DNA of 38,905 bases from an uncultured Blautia sp. Its GTDB lineage: Bacteria; Bacillota; Clostridia; Lachnospirales; Lachnospiraceae. Below the pieces are notes generated by a model that worked only from the letters and a program-made list of their open reading frames with translations, ran no database searches and had not been told where the DNA came from. Both the position numbers and the translations under genes were made by a program. Below are positions 1 through 7,716 of the stretch, piece after piece. The stretch's first letter is position 1; each line of letters starts with the position of its first letter. The stretch is taken from contig NZ_CALFLA010000108.1 in the NCBI RefSeq assembly GCF_937880195.1, positions 1 to 38,905 of the forward strand, given 5' to 3'.

Positions 1-26
1 ACCTGTGAACAGTTACGTTTTTCTCT

Positions 27-55
27 TTTACATTCCAATTTTTCTATGATAAAAT
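27..55 (+). promoter_or_regulatory. Probable promoter of the YczE-type gene
   Basis: TTTACA at 27-32 and TAAAAT at 50-55 are separated by 17 bases, and TG at 47-48 makes an extended -10. The start codon of the membrane protein gene follows at 84 behind an AAAGGAA ribosome site near 68-74. Confidence 0.5.
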
Positions 56-83
56 AAAAAGAAAACAAAAGGAATCCACTATT

Positions 84-737
84 ATGACACCAATCCAGAA
101 ACTCAAACAAGTTATTCTGTTGGTCTTCGGACTGGCTGTAGCCCATCTGGGCGTTACCTTTTTTATCCAGGCTAATCTGGGAACTGATCCCTTCAATGTG
201 CTGGTTCAGGGAATCTTCCGCCGGGTTCCATGGCCGGAGGCTCTTCACTGGACTCATGGAAGAACCCATATGATGATCTGCTTCCTGATCATTCTTGTCC
301 TGCTTTTTATTTACCGGACCTACATACGCATCGGAACTGTGATCTGCATGTTCCTGGGCGGCCCCATTATTGATATGTTCACTCTTCTTCTGGGCGATTA
401 CATTAACAGCTCTCTTTCTATGGCAGTCCGTATCTTTGTACTGGTTGCCGGATGTGTGATCCTTGCCCTGGGAATGACCATTGTGATCAAATCAGAAGCC
501 GGAACCGGCCCTAACGACCTGGTTGCCATTGTTATCAGCGATAAAACAAAGAAACCTTTTGGCATTATCCGTATTCTGACCGACTGTTCCTTTGTCCTGA
601 TAGGCTTCCTCCTTGGAGGAACCTTTGGTCTTGGAACAATTATCTGCGCCTTTCTTGTTGGCCCTGTAGCCCAGTTTTTTATGCCCTGGTCAGAAAAGTT
701 CTGCCAGAAGATCATTGGCGCAGATAAAAACAGCTAA
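84..737 (+). CDS. YczE/YitT-like integral membrane protein
   Basis: The 217-residue product is almost entirely hydrophobic, with about five membrane segments (roughly residues 8-30, 60-80, 82-104, 112-136 and 162-202). It carries the repeated glycine-rich signature of the YczE/YyaS/YitT group: ANLGTDPFNVL near residue 30 and SEAGTGPNDLVA near 138, an internal duplication that suggests two related halves. Members of this family are conserved in Firmicutes but their transport substrate is not established, so no function is claimed. The ATG at 84 follows an AAAGGAA ribosome site. The gene stands alone and is convergent with the sensor kinase gene, sharing a bidirectional terminator. Confidence 0.75.
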   Translation: MTPIQKLKQVILLVFGLAVAHLGVTFFIQANLGTDPFNVLVQGIFRRVPWPEALHWTHGRTHMMICFLIILVLLFIYRTYIRIGTVICMFLGGPIIDMFTLLLGDYINSSLSMAVRIFVLVAGCVILALGMTIVIKSEAGTGPNDLVAIVISDKTKKPFGIIRILTDCSFVLIGFLLGGTFGLGTIICAFLVGPVAQFFMPWSEKFCQKIIGADKNS

Positions 738-767
738 ATACAGCTTCCTGCTTTTACTATGAGGATC

Positions 768-822
768 AAAAAACCTCCCAAAGAGACAATACCCACAGGT
801 AAAGTCTTTTCGGGAGGTTTTT
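768..822. terminator. Bidirectional terminator between convergent genes
   Basis: AAAAACCTCCC near 769-779 pairs with GGGAGGTTTTT at 812-822, with a weaker inner AAAGA/TCTTT pairing. The A and T tracts on both sides let it act for the membrane protein gene on + and the kinase gene on -. Confidence 0.75.
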
Positions 823-829
823 CTGATAC

Positions 830-3598
830 TTATTTATTTTCCGGTTCTTCTGTATTCTTTTCTTTTACTGCAAATACGATTGTCACCTTAAAGAGATCTC
901 CGTCCAGATACAGCTTAAATTCTCCGCCCTGAAGCTCTGTAAGACTTTTGGCAATGGAAAGTCCCAGTCCGCTTCCTTCTGTATTTCTGGATACGTCGCC
1001 TCGGATAAACCTTTCCGTCAGTTCGTCTGCGGAAATATTTAAGGGCTGTGCAGAAATATTTTTAAGAGAGAAAAATACTTTTTTACGGTTTACCTTAATC
1101 TCTGCATAAACTCTGGTATTTTCCATGGCATATTTTGATACGTTTCCAAAAACATTTTCCAGAACTCTCCACAGCCTTCTTCCGTCTGCGCATATAATTG
1201 CTTCTTCCTGGTCAAAATGAACCATAATGGAAAGATTTCTTTCCTGGAAACGCTCCTCAAATTCTCCAATTACCTGCTGAACCAGCTCCACAAAATTTAA
1301 GTCTGCCATTTCCAGAGAAATATTTCCTGTGCTTGCCTTGGAAGCCTCTACAACGTCCTCAGTCAGAGTTTTCAATCTCTGAGACTTCTCCTCAAGAATA
1401 TTCAGATATCCCTGGATCTTGGGGTCCTGGGGATTTTCCCTTTTTAAAAGATCTACATAATTGATAATAGAAGTAAGAGGCGTTTTAATATCATGGGAAA
1501 CATTGGTAATCAGTTCTGTTTTCATTCTTTCATTTTTCAGGCTGTTTTCTACTGCCGCATCCAGTCCCTGGCCGATCCGGTTGATCAGATCCGCCATCCT
1601 CCTCTGTTCTCCTGTCAGCTTATCAAGCGGAATCTTATACTGAAGCTCGCCCTCTGTAATGCGTTTCAGTCCGTCAAGGATCAGTTCACGTCCTCTGGCT
1701 TTTTTCAGATAATAGATCAGTCCCAGAAGGTCTATTGCGCCAAGCAGGATAATTGCCGCCGCGCCTCCTGCAAATGTAATTGCACAAAGCAGAAACTGCA
1801 GGAAACAGAAACCAGTGAAGATCAGAGCCATTTTAACCCGGCTTGCTGTATTTTCTGAAAAAAATTCTATGGCGTTTCTGCACAGTCTAAAAATCTTACG
1901 GCAGATTCTTACCAGAAGCCTCCACAGTTTTCTCACAATAGAATTTTTCCAGAAGGTTCCAGCCTTGATCCGGCGTACCAGGCTTAACCATCCGGCAAAG
2001 AACATAACTGCTGTCCAAAGTCCCAGCGCCGCGGCAAGATATACAAGATATTTCAGCTTATCTATAGAATCTATATTGATTCCCAGTGCAAAAAGCCCTG
2101 TCACTGGAACTACCCACAGACCGGCCACTGCACATGCCCCGACCTCTGTATACCAACGGTCAAAGAAATTCAGCTGCACTTCCTCTTCGCTGTTGTTCCG
2201 TCCTGCTCCTGCGGTCAGAATCACAAAACAGATCAAAAACAGGATCACGCCTGCTGCAAAAACAGTCATAGACGGTGTCAGCCATGCAGAATAATTTTTA
2301 AAATTCTGGGAGTCCTCTGCCATAAGATCCTGTACCGGAAGGTTTTTATCCACCCATACGGCGCAGACATAATCTACGTCTTCATCGTCAAACGCTACAT
2401 TCTCTACCATGTGACGCCAGGTAGACAGCCCAACGGCGCCTGTGAGATTTTCTGCCAGATGCTGCATGGAAGAAGAATTTTTTTCTCCTGCAAGCTTCAT
2501 GTTTGTCTTGTCAGAGCCTGGCTCTGAATAAAGAACCACATAGGGATCTTCTCCTGCTTCCAGATCTTTGATTGTTTTTTCATAATCCTTGGTATCTACA
2601 TTTGACTCTATATTTTCTTTTGCTTTGCCCGGATCTCTGACAACAATATAACTGAGGTTGCCTTTTCCTTCTGTATAATACTTATCCAGCATATTCTGGG
2701 ATGTACGGCTCTCTGTCACCTGATACAATGTGTCGTTCAGAGCCATAAAGGCGTTGTCCAGTTTTCCCGCCCATGCAGGCTCCTTATTTACAACATCCAG
2801 AATGCTGTCTGCTCCAACCGGGGCAAAGGCTTCTGCTATCTGATTGCTGGACTCTTCATTAAGCACATTTTTGTAAACCATTTCGCCCTCTGGATCTACC
2901 ACGCCCAGAGCGCCGGAATTTAAGATTCCAATATTACTGTCTAAATAATATCTTTCTTCGCCATAATATTCTCCGCTGTAATAATCATGGTTTTCCAAAC
3001 ATGCCAGTATTCCCTGTGTAGATGCCTCGTCTGCTGTTTTAAAATCTGAACTTTCTGGCTCCAGAGCCTGAACATCTGCCGCATACTCCACATTATCGTC
3101 ATAATCCGAATAGCTCCCTGAATCTATAAGAAAACTCAGTTCTTTATCCTGCACTTTTTTTTCAAAATCTTCATAGTACATATATTCCAGGCTGCCGTCC
3201 GGTTTTACACAAATAAGAATATCTTCTGTAGTCCTGTTCCAGTCCTCCATAGCCGACCACTCTTTAAGATCTTCAATCTTATAGGCCAGCCCTGTTGTAT
3301 CTGTATAGGTAAGCTCCTTTTTTTCAAGAATTTCTCCAAGGTCAATTACTCCGTCGCCTTTATCTGCGTTCAGAAATTCTTTTTTTGACAGAGCGTGCAT
3401 CACCTCATAAGTATTATTATACATGCTGCTTTCAAAGCTTCTTGATTCCAGATAATTTTTAGAATCAAAGGGCTGTATTCCCATACTCATTATGCCTGCT
3501 GCCGCTGTGCCGCCTGCTGCTGCCGCTGTAAGGGAAGCAATCCCCACAACTGCCGCAACAGTCTTTACCATACTGTTTCTATACCATTTTTTCTTCAT
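830..3598 (-). CDS. Large multi-span sensor histidine kinase
   Basis: Sensor half of a two-component system, 922 residues. An N-terminal membrane segment (about 10-38) is followed by an extracellular region of about 400 residues with no fold I recognise. Further membrane segments lie near 443-465, 486-508, 518-543 and a long hydrophobic pair near 592-640. A HAMP-like linker leads to the kinase core: H-box NVSHDIKTPLTS with phospho-acceptor His702, N-box ENVFGNVSKY near 814, and a glycine-rich GSGLGLSIAKS near 875. It begins 34 bases after the response regulator gene behind an AAAGGGG ribosome site, so the two are co-transcribed. Histidine kinase activity is clear from motifs. The stimulus is unknown, but the large outer domain suggests an envelope or extracellular ligand. 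Confidence 0.85.
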   Translation of the reverse strand: MKKKWYRNSMVKTVAAVVGIASLTAAAAGGTAAAGIMSMGIQPFDSKNYLESRSFESSMYNNTYEVMHALSKKEFLNADKGDGVIDLGEILEKKELTYTDTTGLAYKIEDLKEWSAMEDWNRTTEDILICVKPDGSLEYMYYEDFEKKVQDKELSFLIDSGSYSDYDDNVEYAADVQALEPESSDFKTADEASTQGILACLENHDYYSGEYYGEERYYLDSNIGILNSGALGVVDPEGEMVYKNVLNEESSNQIAEAFAPVGADSILDVVNKEPAWAGKLDNAFMALNDTLYQVTESRTSQNMLDKYYTEGKGNLSYIVVRDPGKAKENIESNVDTKDYEKTIKDLEAGEDPYVVLYSEPGSDKTNMKLAGEKNSSSMQHLAENLTGAVGLSTWRHMVENVAFDDEDVDYVCAVWVDKNLPVQDLMAEDSQNFKNYSAWLTPSMTVFAAGVILFLICFVILTAGAGRNNSEEEVQLNFFDRWYTEVGACAVAGLWVVPVTGLFALGINIDSIDKLKYLVYLAAALGLWTAVMFFAGWLSLVRRIKAGTFWKNSIVRKLWRLLVRICRKIFRLCRNAIEFFSENTASRVKMALIFTGFCFLQFLLCAITFAGGAAAIILLGAIDLLGLIYYLKKARGRELILDGLKRITEGELQYKIPLDKLTGEQRRMADLINRIGQGLDAAVENSLKNERMKTELITNVSHDIKTPLTSIINYVDLLKRENPQDPKIQGYLNILEEKSQRLKTLTEDVVEASKASTGNISLEMADLNFVELVQQVIGEFEERFQERNLSIMVHFDQEEAIICADGRRLWRVLENVFGNVSKYAMENTRVYAEIKVNRKKVFFSLKNISAQPLNISADELTERFIRGDVSRNTEGSGLGLSIAKSLTELQGGEFKLYLDGDLFKVTIVFAVKEKNTEEPENK

Positions 3599-3632
3599 AA
3601 TCTCTACCCCTTTCCATGCGCCTGATCTCTTT

Positions 3633-4325
3633 TTAAATCTTTTCCACCTTATATCCCAGTCCCCATACTACTTTCAGGTATCTTGGCTCCTTGGGATTGA
3701 TCTCGATCTTTTCTCTGATATGGCGGATATGGACTGCTACGGTATTATCAGCCGCAATAGCTTCCTCATTCCAGATATTCTCATAAATCTGATTAATGGA
3801 AAATACTCTTCCCTTATTTTTTACCAGAAACAGAAGAATCCTGTATTCAATGGGAGTCAGCTTTACCAGTTCGCCGTCCACCCGTACTTCCTTACGGTCG
3901 TCATCCATAGATAAACCGCCTGTTTCGTATACATTTTCTTTTTTGCGGGATGCCGCCCCAAGCTGAGTGTATCTTCGAAGCTGGGATCTGACCCTTGCCA
4001 CCAGCTCCAGAGGATTAAAGGGTTTTGTCACATAATCGTCCGCTCCCACATTCAGCCCCAGGATCTTGTCTGCATCCTCTGACTTTGCCGAAAGAATGAT
4101 AATAGGAAGAGGGTTTTCCTCTCTGATCTTGAGAGTTGCCCGAATCCCGTCAAGTTTCGGCATCATCACATCAATGATCAGCAGATCCACCGGATTGTCC
4201 CGCAAAGTTCGAAGAGCCTCCTCTCCGTCATAAGCCTTTAAAATATGATGTCCCTCCTGTGAAAGATAGATCTCTATTGCTTCCACAATAGCCTTGTCAT
4301 CATCACAAACCAGTATTTCTGCCAC
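3633..4325 (-). CDS. OmpR-family response regulator, partner of the large kinase
   Basis: 230-residue DNA-binding response regulator. The receiver domain (about 3-115) has the acidic pocket DDD at 8-10, phospho-acceptor Asp52 in IIDVMMP, and the conserved Lys in VTKPF. A winged helix OmpR/PhoB effector domain fills residues 130-230 (TPIEYRILLFLVKN, then VAVHIRHIREKIE). The start is taken as GTG at 4325 because a perfect AGGAGG (complement of 4335-4340) lies nine bases upstream; the frame is open further, but an upstream ATG at 4367 has no such site and would add non-conserved residues before the receiver fold. It is the first gene of the operon with the kinase and is divergent from perR. Confidence 0.9.
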   Translation of the reverse strand: MAEILVCDDDKAIVEAIEIYLSQEGHHILKAYDGEEALRTLRDNPVDLLIIDVMMPKLDGIRATLKIREENPLPIIILSAKSEDADKILGLNVGADDYVTKPFNPLELVARVRSQLRRYTQLGAASRKKENVYETGGLSMDDDRKEVRVDGELVKLTPIEYRILLFLVKNKGRVFSINQIYENIWNEEAIAADNTVAVHIRHIREKIEINPKEPRYLKVVWGLGYKVEKI

Positions 4326-4390
4326 GTCTTTGTACCTCCTAAAAAATAAATTACTGCGCAGGATCACATTGCTTTCTGTGATCTTGTTGA

Positions 4391-4438
4391 CTTAAGAATA
4401 TCAGGCGGCGCTTAAGATAAAAGGGGTAAATTCTTAAG
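4391..4438 (-). repeat. Three CTTAAG repeats in the response regulator leader
   Basis: CTTAAG occurs at 4391-4396, 4411-4416 and 4433-4438. The flanks are similar (read on -, TTCTTAAG, ATCTTAAG, TTCTTAAG) and the spacing is 20 and 22 bases, about two helical turns. OmpR-type regulators often bind such phased repeats, so this may be an autoregulatory site. That role is inferred. Confidence 0.45.
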
Positions 4439-4469
4439 AAATTCTTATTTTTATCTCAGTCCGAATTTC

Positions 4470-4478
4470 AGTATATCA
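4470..4478 (-). promoter_or_regulatory. Extended -10 promoter of the two-component operon
   Basis: Read on -, TGATATACT gives a TATACT -10 (complement of 4470-4475) with an upstream TG. A weak TTGTTT sits 16 bases further upstream. The leader to the GTG at 4325 would be about 140 bases and contains the CTTAAG repeats. Confidence 0.45.
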
Positions 4479-4521
4479 TAATCGGTTTTGGAAACAAAGT
4501 GTTACCATAAGAATTAATATC

Positions 4522-4550
4522 TTGACAAATGTTCTCTGCTTTTATATAAT
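4522..4550 (+). promoter_or_regulatory. Consensus promoter of perR
   Basis: A perfect TTGACA at 4522-4527 and a perfect TATAAT at 4545-4550 are 17 bases apart. Such a strong promoter needs a repressor, and a PerR-like box lies immediately downstream. Confidence 0.85.
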
Positions 4551-4555
4551 ATCAA

Positions 4556-4570
4556 TAACCATTATTGTTA
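4556..4570 (+). promoter_or_regulatory. PerR-like operator at perR
   Basis: TAACCATTATTGTTA has outer arms TAAC/GTTA and follows the layout of the 15-base Bacillus PerR box TTATAATNATTATAA with several mismatches. It lies right after the -10, covering the expected transcription start, as fits autorepression. A similar box precedes the rubrerythrin gene. Confidence 0.55.
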
Positions 4571-4591
4571 CTAAGAGAAAGGAGTGAGCCT

Positions 4592-4987
4592 ATGGCTGCC
4601 TTAAAATACAGCAGACAGCGCGAATCCATCAAGGATTTTTTGATGACACGCACAGACCACCCCACTGCAGATACCGTATATGAAAATATGAAGCTGATCT
4701 ATCCTAATATCAGCCTCGGAACTGTGTACCGGAATCTTTCTCTTCTCTCAGATCTGGGTGAGATCAAAAAACTTGCCAGCTTTGGAGGTGCAGATCGTTT
4801 TGACGGCCGGGTAGAACCCCACTGCCATTTCATGTGTACTGACTGTGGCTGCGTAATCGACCTGGAAACAGAGAACATGCAGGATATTATGGCAAGGGCC
4901 GGAGAGCATTTTCACGGCAAGATTACAGACTGCAGCGCCAGATTCTTTGGAGTGTGTGAAGATTGTATGAAGAAAGAAAAAAATTAA
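4592..4987 (+). CDS. perR: Peroxide-responsive repressor PerR (Fur family)
   Basis: 131-residue Fur-family metalloregulator. All five regulatory metal ligands of Bacillus PerR align with an offset of 14: His23, Asp71, His77, His79 and Asp90. Asp90 (Bacillus Asp104) is the residue that marks PerR rather than Fur. The structural zinc site is Cys82, Cys85, Cys122 and Cys125. The winged helix is residues 5-65 (SLGTVYRNLSLLSDLGEI is the recognition region). Metal-catalysed oxidation of the His ligands is the known sensing mechanism in the family. The start is the ATG at 4592, preceded by AAAGGAG; the frame extends to a TTG at 4565, which lies inside the operator and is rejected. The gene is followed by reverse rubrerythrin, a classic PerR target in clostridia. 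Confidence 0.92.
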   Translation: MAALKYSRQRESIKDFLMTRTDHPTADTVYENMKLIYPNISLGTVYRNLSLLSDLGEIKKLASFGGADRFDGRVEPHCHFMCTDCGCVIDLETENMQDIMARAGEHFHGKITDCSARFFGVCEDCMKKEKN

Positions 4988-4996
4988 GAATTTCTC

Positions 4997-5025
4997 TTGA
5001 CATTCAAGAAACAGTATGGTAGATT
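4997..5025 (+). promoter_or_regulatory. Promoter of the rubrerythrin gene
   Basis: A perfect TTGACA at 4997-5002 is followed after 17 bases by TAGATT at 5020-5025. It begins ten bases after the perR stop codon, so rubrerythrin can be transcribed independently of perR. Confidence 0.6.
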
Positions 5026-5043
5026 ATAGACATAGCAAAACAG

Positions 5044-5058
5044 TAACAATTACTATTA
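5044..5058 (+). promoter_or_regulatory. PerR-like operator at the rubrerythrin gene
   Basis: TAACAATTACTATTA matches the 15-base PerR box TTATAATNATTATAA at 10 of 14 informative positions and resembles the box at 4556-4570. It lies about 20 bases downstream of the -10, in the leader. Confidence 0.55.
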
Positions 5059-5093
5059 TTAAGAAATCAATTTAAGAAAAGGAGATAAAAATT

Positions 5094-5636
5094 ATGGCTA
5101 AATGGGTATGTAGTGTATGCGGTTATGTTTACGAAGGAGAGAACGCACCGGAAGTATGTCCAGTTTGTAAAGCTCCGGCTGACAAGTTCACTAAGCAGGC
5201 AGAGGGCATGACATGGGCTGCAGAGCATGTTGTAGGCGTTGCTCAGGGCGTTAGCGAAGACATCCTTGCTGACCTTCGTGCAAACTTCGAGGGCGAGTGC
5301 ACTGAAGTTGGTATGTATCTTGCAATGGCTAGAGTTGCTCACAGAGAAGGATATCCAGAGATCGGCCTTTACTGGGAAAAAGCAGCTTACGAAGAGGCAG
5401 AGCATGCTTCCAAGTTCGCAGAGCTTCTTGGCGAAGTTGTAACTGACAGCACTAAGAAAAATCTTGAGATGCGTGTTGCAGCAGAGAACGGCGCTACAGC
5501 AGGTAAATTTGATCTTGCTAAACGTGCAAAAGCAGCTAACCTTGATGCAATCCATGACACAGTTCATGAGATGGCTAGAGACGAGGCTCGCCACGGAAAA
5601 GCATTCCAGGGTCTTCTTGAAAGATACTTCGGCTAA
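5094..5636 (+). CDS. Reverse rubrerythrin (NADH peroxidase terminal component)
   Basis: 180-residue non-haem iron protein with the domains in reverse order relative to classical rubrerythrin. The rubredoxin-like Fe(Cys)4 domain comes first ([10 protein letters not shown] at 6-15 and CPVCK at 22-26), then a four-helix ferritin-like diiron domain from about residue 50 to 180. Iron ligands are visible in EGECTE, EEAEH and ARDEARH. Reverse rubrerythrins reduce hydrogen peroxide in the cytoplasm of anaerobic clostridia with electrons from NADH via other carriers, and they are strongly PerR-controlled. An AAAGGAG ribosome site precedes the ATG. The codons are strongly biased, as in a highly expressed gene. 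It has its own promoter, PerR-like box and terminator. Confidence 0.93.
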   Translation: MAKWVCSVCGYVYEGENAPEVCPVCKAPADKFTKQAEGMTWAAEHVVGVAQGVSEDILADLRANFEGECTEVGMYLAMARVAHREGYPEIGLYWEKAAYEEAEHASKFAELLGEVVTDSTKKNLEMRVAAENGATAGKFDLAKRAKAANLDAIHDTVHEMARDEARHGKAFQGLLERYFG

Positions 5637-5650
5637 TAAGAATTGCATAA

Positions 5651-5681
5651 CAGGGAGCGGTATGCCGCTCCCTGTTTTTTT
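5651..5681 (+). terminator. Terminator of the rubrerythrin gene
   Basis: CAGGGAGCGG at 5651-5660 pairs perfectly with CCGCTCCCTG at 5665-5674 around a TATG loop, followed by seven T. It is a textbook intrinsic terminator. Confidence 0.93.
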
Positions 5682-5699
5682 CATATATCTAATTCTTTC

Positions 5700-6659
5700 T
5701 CATTTCATACTCTGAGCCTTCTCTCCCAGACGATTATAGACAGTCACTGCATCTGTAATATGAGGCGCAGTTCCTTCAGCCGCTCCGGCTGTCACAAAAA
5801 TGTACTCCACCCCTTCAATCTCTGCAAAACTTGCCAGGCAATGACCCGCCTCTCCGGTGTATCCTGTTTTTCCGCCCATGATCTTTCCACCTGTAACAGA
5901 AGGGTCCGAAAGATTCTTAAACATGGTGCTGTAATAAGTGATCCCGTCCGGATGAATATTGGTTCCCGGTGTGGAATGCCAGGGGCTTTCTATGATTTCC
6001 CGAAAAGTTTCGTTCTTAAGACCCTGTTCCAAAAGAACCGCCATATCCCTGGCTGTACTGTAATGTTCTGGATCATGAAGTCCTGTAGAATTCATAAAAT
6101 GAGTATCGTCCATTCCCAACTTATCCGCCTTTTTATTCATCAGATCCACAAAGTCCTGTTCAGATCCTGCAATGGTATCTGCAAGGGCAATACAGCATTC
6201 TGCACCAGAGGGAAGTATGACGCCATAAAGAAGATCTATGACTCTCACCGTTTCTCCCGGCTGAAATCCTGCCTGAGTTGCGTTCTGCTCATAAAGCCCG
6301 GCAAACATCTCCTGGGTCAGTGTAATCTCTTTATTCAGATTTCTGATTTCTTCTATGGCCACAAGACAGGTCATCATTTTTGTCAGTGACGCAGGGTACA
6401 TCTTTTGCTCCCCATTGATCTCTCCCACAGCCCTGCCGTTTCTAGCCTGGATCAGCGATGCATAAGGACTGTTGATTCCGCTTAGGTCAAGCTCCTTTAC
6501 CACAGGCTTTTTCATTTCGTCCATCCAGGAGCCAATTCCCGAAAACCATCCCACAAGGGCTTCCAGTCCAAAAAATACAAACACAATGGCAAAAACAAAT
6601 ATAAGCGTACGGAGATCCTGCTTCTTTTTCTTTTTTCTCCTGTACTCACATTTATCCAC
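5700..6659 (-). CDS. D-alanyl-D-alanine carboxypeptidase (peptidase S11)
   Basis: Membrane-anchored low-molecular-weight penicillin-binding protein of the DacF/PBP5 kind, which trims the terminal D-Ala from peptidoglycan stem peptides outside the cell. From a GTG start the product is 319 residues. A very basic stretch (RRKKKKK) precedes one membrane segment at about 17-38. The catalytic motifs are S91-L-T-K94, S151-G-A and K264-T-G. The second motif is SGA where the family usually has SxN. The extra C-terminal beta domain of PBP5 is absent. The GTG at 6659 follows GAGAGGG at good spacing; a TTG seven codons upstream (6680) with GGAG before it is the alternative. It stands alone between the EcsC gene and rubrerythrin. 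Confidence 0.85.
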   Translation of the reverse strand: MDKCEYRRKKKKKQDLRTLIFVFAIVFVFFGLEALVGWFSGIGSWMDEMKKPVVKELDLSGINSPYASLIQARNGRAVGEINGEQKMYPASLTKMMTCLVAIEEIRNLNKEITLTQEMFAGLYEQNATQAGFQPGETVRVIDLLYGVILPSGAECCIALADTIAGSEQDFVDLMNKKADKLGMDDTHFMNSTGLHDPEHYSTARDMAVLLEQGLKNETFREIIESPWHSTPGTNIHPDGITYYSTMFKNLSDPSVTGGKIMGGKTGYTGEAGHCLASFAEIEGVEYIFVTAGAAEGTAPHITDAVTVYNRLGEKAQSMK

Positions 6660-6754
6660 GGCAAACCCTCTCTTTCTCAACAGTTCTCCACAAATTATAA
6701 AAAGGAAATCTGAAAACTCTCTCTAAAATATACATGTCTGTTTAGTATACCATA

Positions 6755-7534
6755 TCATACAAAGGACCTGTAATATCGTTTCCGATATTTCAGCTCTGCA
6801 TAAGCTGTGATCTCTTTCATATATTTCAGGTCAAAAGCGCCTCCTACTACTCCCACAATAGGTATTCCCTGAAGGAACTTCATATAAAGCAGCTCCCTGG
6901 AAAGGATTCCGGCTGTCTCTTCCATGATTTCATCCAGAGATCGTCCCAAAAGCACTCTTTCATTTTCTATAAAGGCATCTACAGCTTCGTCCCTACGCCG
7001 CTGCTCCTCCCCATATGCAGTGGCTCCCTGGATCAGCAAAAGTATCCACTTCTTTTCTTCTTCTGTCTCATAGGAATATCCATACTTCAAGGAAATCTGA
7101 TAAATACTTCGGAGAAGAAACCCTGTAAATACAGGTATATCCGGGATTCCAACTCCAATAAGCCCCATGCCGATCCCCGCAGCGCCAGAAGCTGCCGTAT
7201 TCCATTTTCCCACAGAACCTGCCTGTTTTCTCATTGTCTTCAGAGACTTTCTGTCACTTTTAATCTGGTTTGCGTAATCATGGATCTTAAAATCCTTTTC
7301 CAGCTCTTCCCTCTTATAGGTCTTTTCTATAAGAGAAACTCCTTTTACAAAAATAAGCTTAAAAGCGCTGAAAAAAGCCTTTTCCAACGTAGCTTGCAGC
7401 TTATCTGGAATCTTATCCTCAAGAAACTGGTTCAGCCGGCTGTCCCCCTGCTTTTGCCGATGTTCCAGAAATCTTTGTTCCTGCTTTTTCAGAAGGAGCA
7501 CTTCTTTCTGAATAGGTGTTTTTCTCTTTATCAT
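6755..7534 (-). CDS. EcsC-family protein
   Basis: About 259 residues, mostly helical. The region GIGMGLIGVGIPDIPVF followed by LLRSIYQISLKYGY is the hallmark of the EcsC family, named after the third gene of the Bacillus ecs locus; its biochemical role is unknown. The N-terminal third is rich in Lys, Glu and Gln and probably helical, and weakly hydrophobic glycine-rich segments (about 115-135 and near the C-terminus) may touch the membrane. The ATG at 7534 has AGGAG six bases upstream; an ATG at 7552 is possible but its AGGA is too close. No EcsAB transporter genes lie nearby, so it is a stand-alone member. Confidence 0.8.
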   Translation of the reverse strand: MIKRKTPIQKEVLLLKKQEQRFLEHRQKQGDSRLNQFLEDKIPDKLQATLEKAFFSAFKLIFVKGVSLIEKTYKREELEKDFKIHDYANQIKSDRKSLKTMRKQAGSVGKWNTAASGAAGIGMGLIGVGIPDIPVFTGFLLRSIYQISLKYGYSYETEEEKKWILLLIQGATAYGEEQRRRDEAVDAFIENERVLLGRSLDEIMEETAGILSRELLYMKFLQGIPIVGVVGGAFDLKYMKEITAYAELKYRKRYYRSFV

Positions 7535-7602
7535 AAATTGCTCCTGTTTCATTCTTCCTGATTTTTAATGTTGATCACAGTGATATAGGATTTCATATCA
7601 GC

Positions 7603-7631
7603 ATTATAATATTTCTTTTTATTGAAAGCAA
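7603..7631 (-). promoter_or_regulatory. Promoter of the EcsC-family gene
   Basis: On the - strand TTGCTT (complement of 7626-7631) and a perfect TATAAT (complement of 7603-7608) are 17 bases apart, about 70 bases before the start codon. Confidence 0.6.
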
Positions 7632-7648
7632 CCGCTTTACGGAAACAG

Positions 7649-7680
7649 AAAAACTCCTGCCCATTTGGACAGGAGTCTTT
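7649..7680 (-). terminator. Terminator of the ridA-nhaC-patB operon
   Basis: ACTCCTG at 7653-7659 pairs with CAGGAGT at 7670-7676. Flanking A and T runs give a U tract on either strand; it lies about 40 bases beyond the patB stop codon on -. Confidence 0.8.
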
Positions 7681-7716
7681 TTCATATCTTTTATTCAGGA
7701 TATTTGATATGTCTGC

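Noticed and set aside
4362..4383. GATCACA-N8-TGTGATC inverted repeat, at first sight like a CRP site
   Set aside because: The half-sites are in the opposite order to a CRP box and the spacing is wrong. It is at most a leader hairpin, seven base pairs, in the first response regulator mRNA.
4565..4591. Upstream TTG start for perR
   Set aside because: It lies inside the operator and before the likely ribosome site; the ATG at 4592 gives the family N-terminus.
5067..5684. Long open frame antisense to the rubrerythrin gene
   Set aside because: It mirrors the strongly codon-biased rubrerythrin gene, is Cys- and Ser-rich, has no ribosome site and resembles no family.
5643..6389. 248-codon frame on + opposite the carboxypeptidase
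   Set aside because: It begins in the terminator hairpin, has low-complexity composition and overlaps a clear penicillin-binding protein on the other strand.
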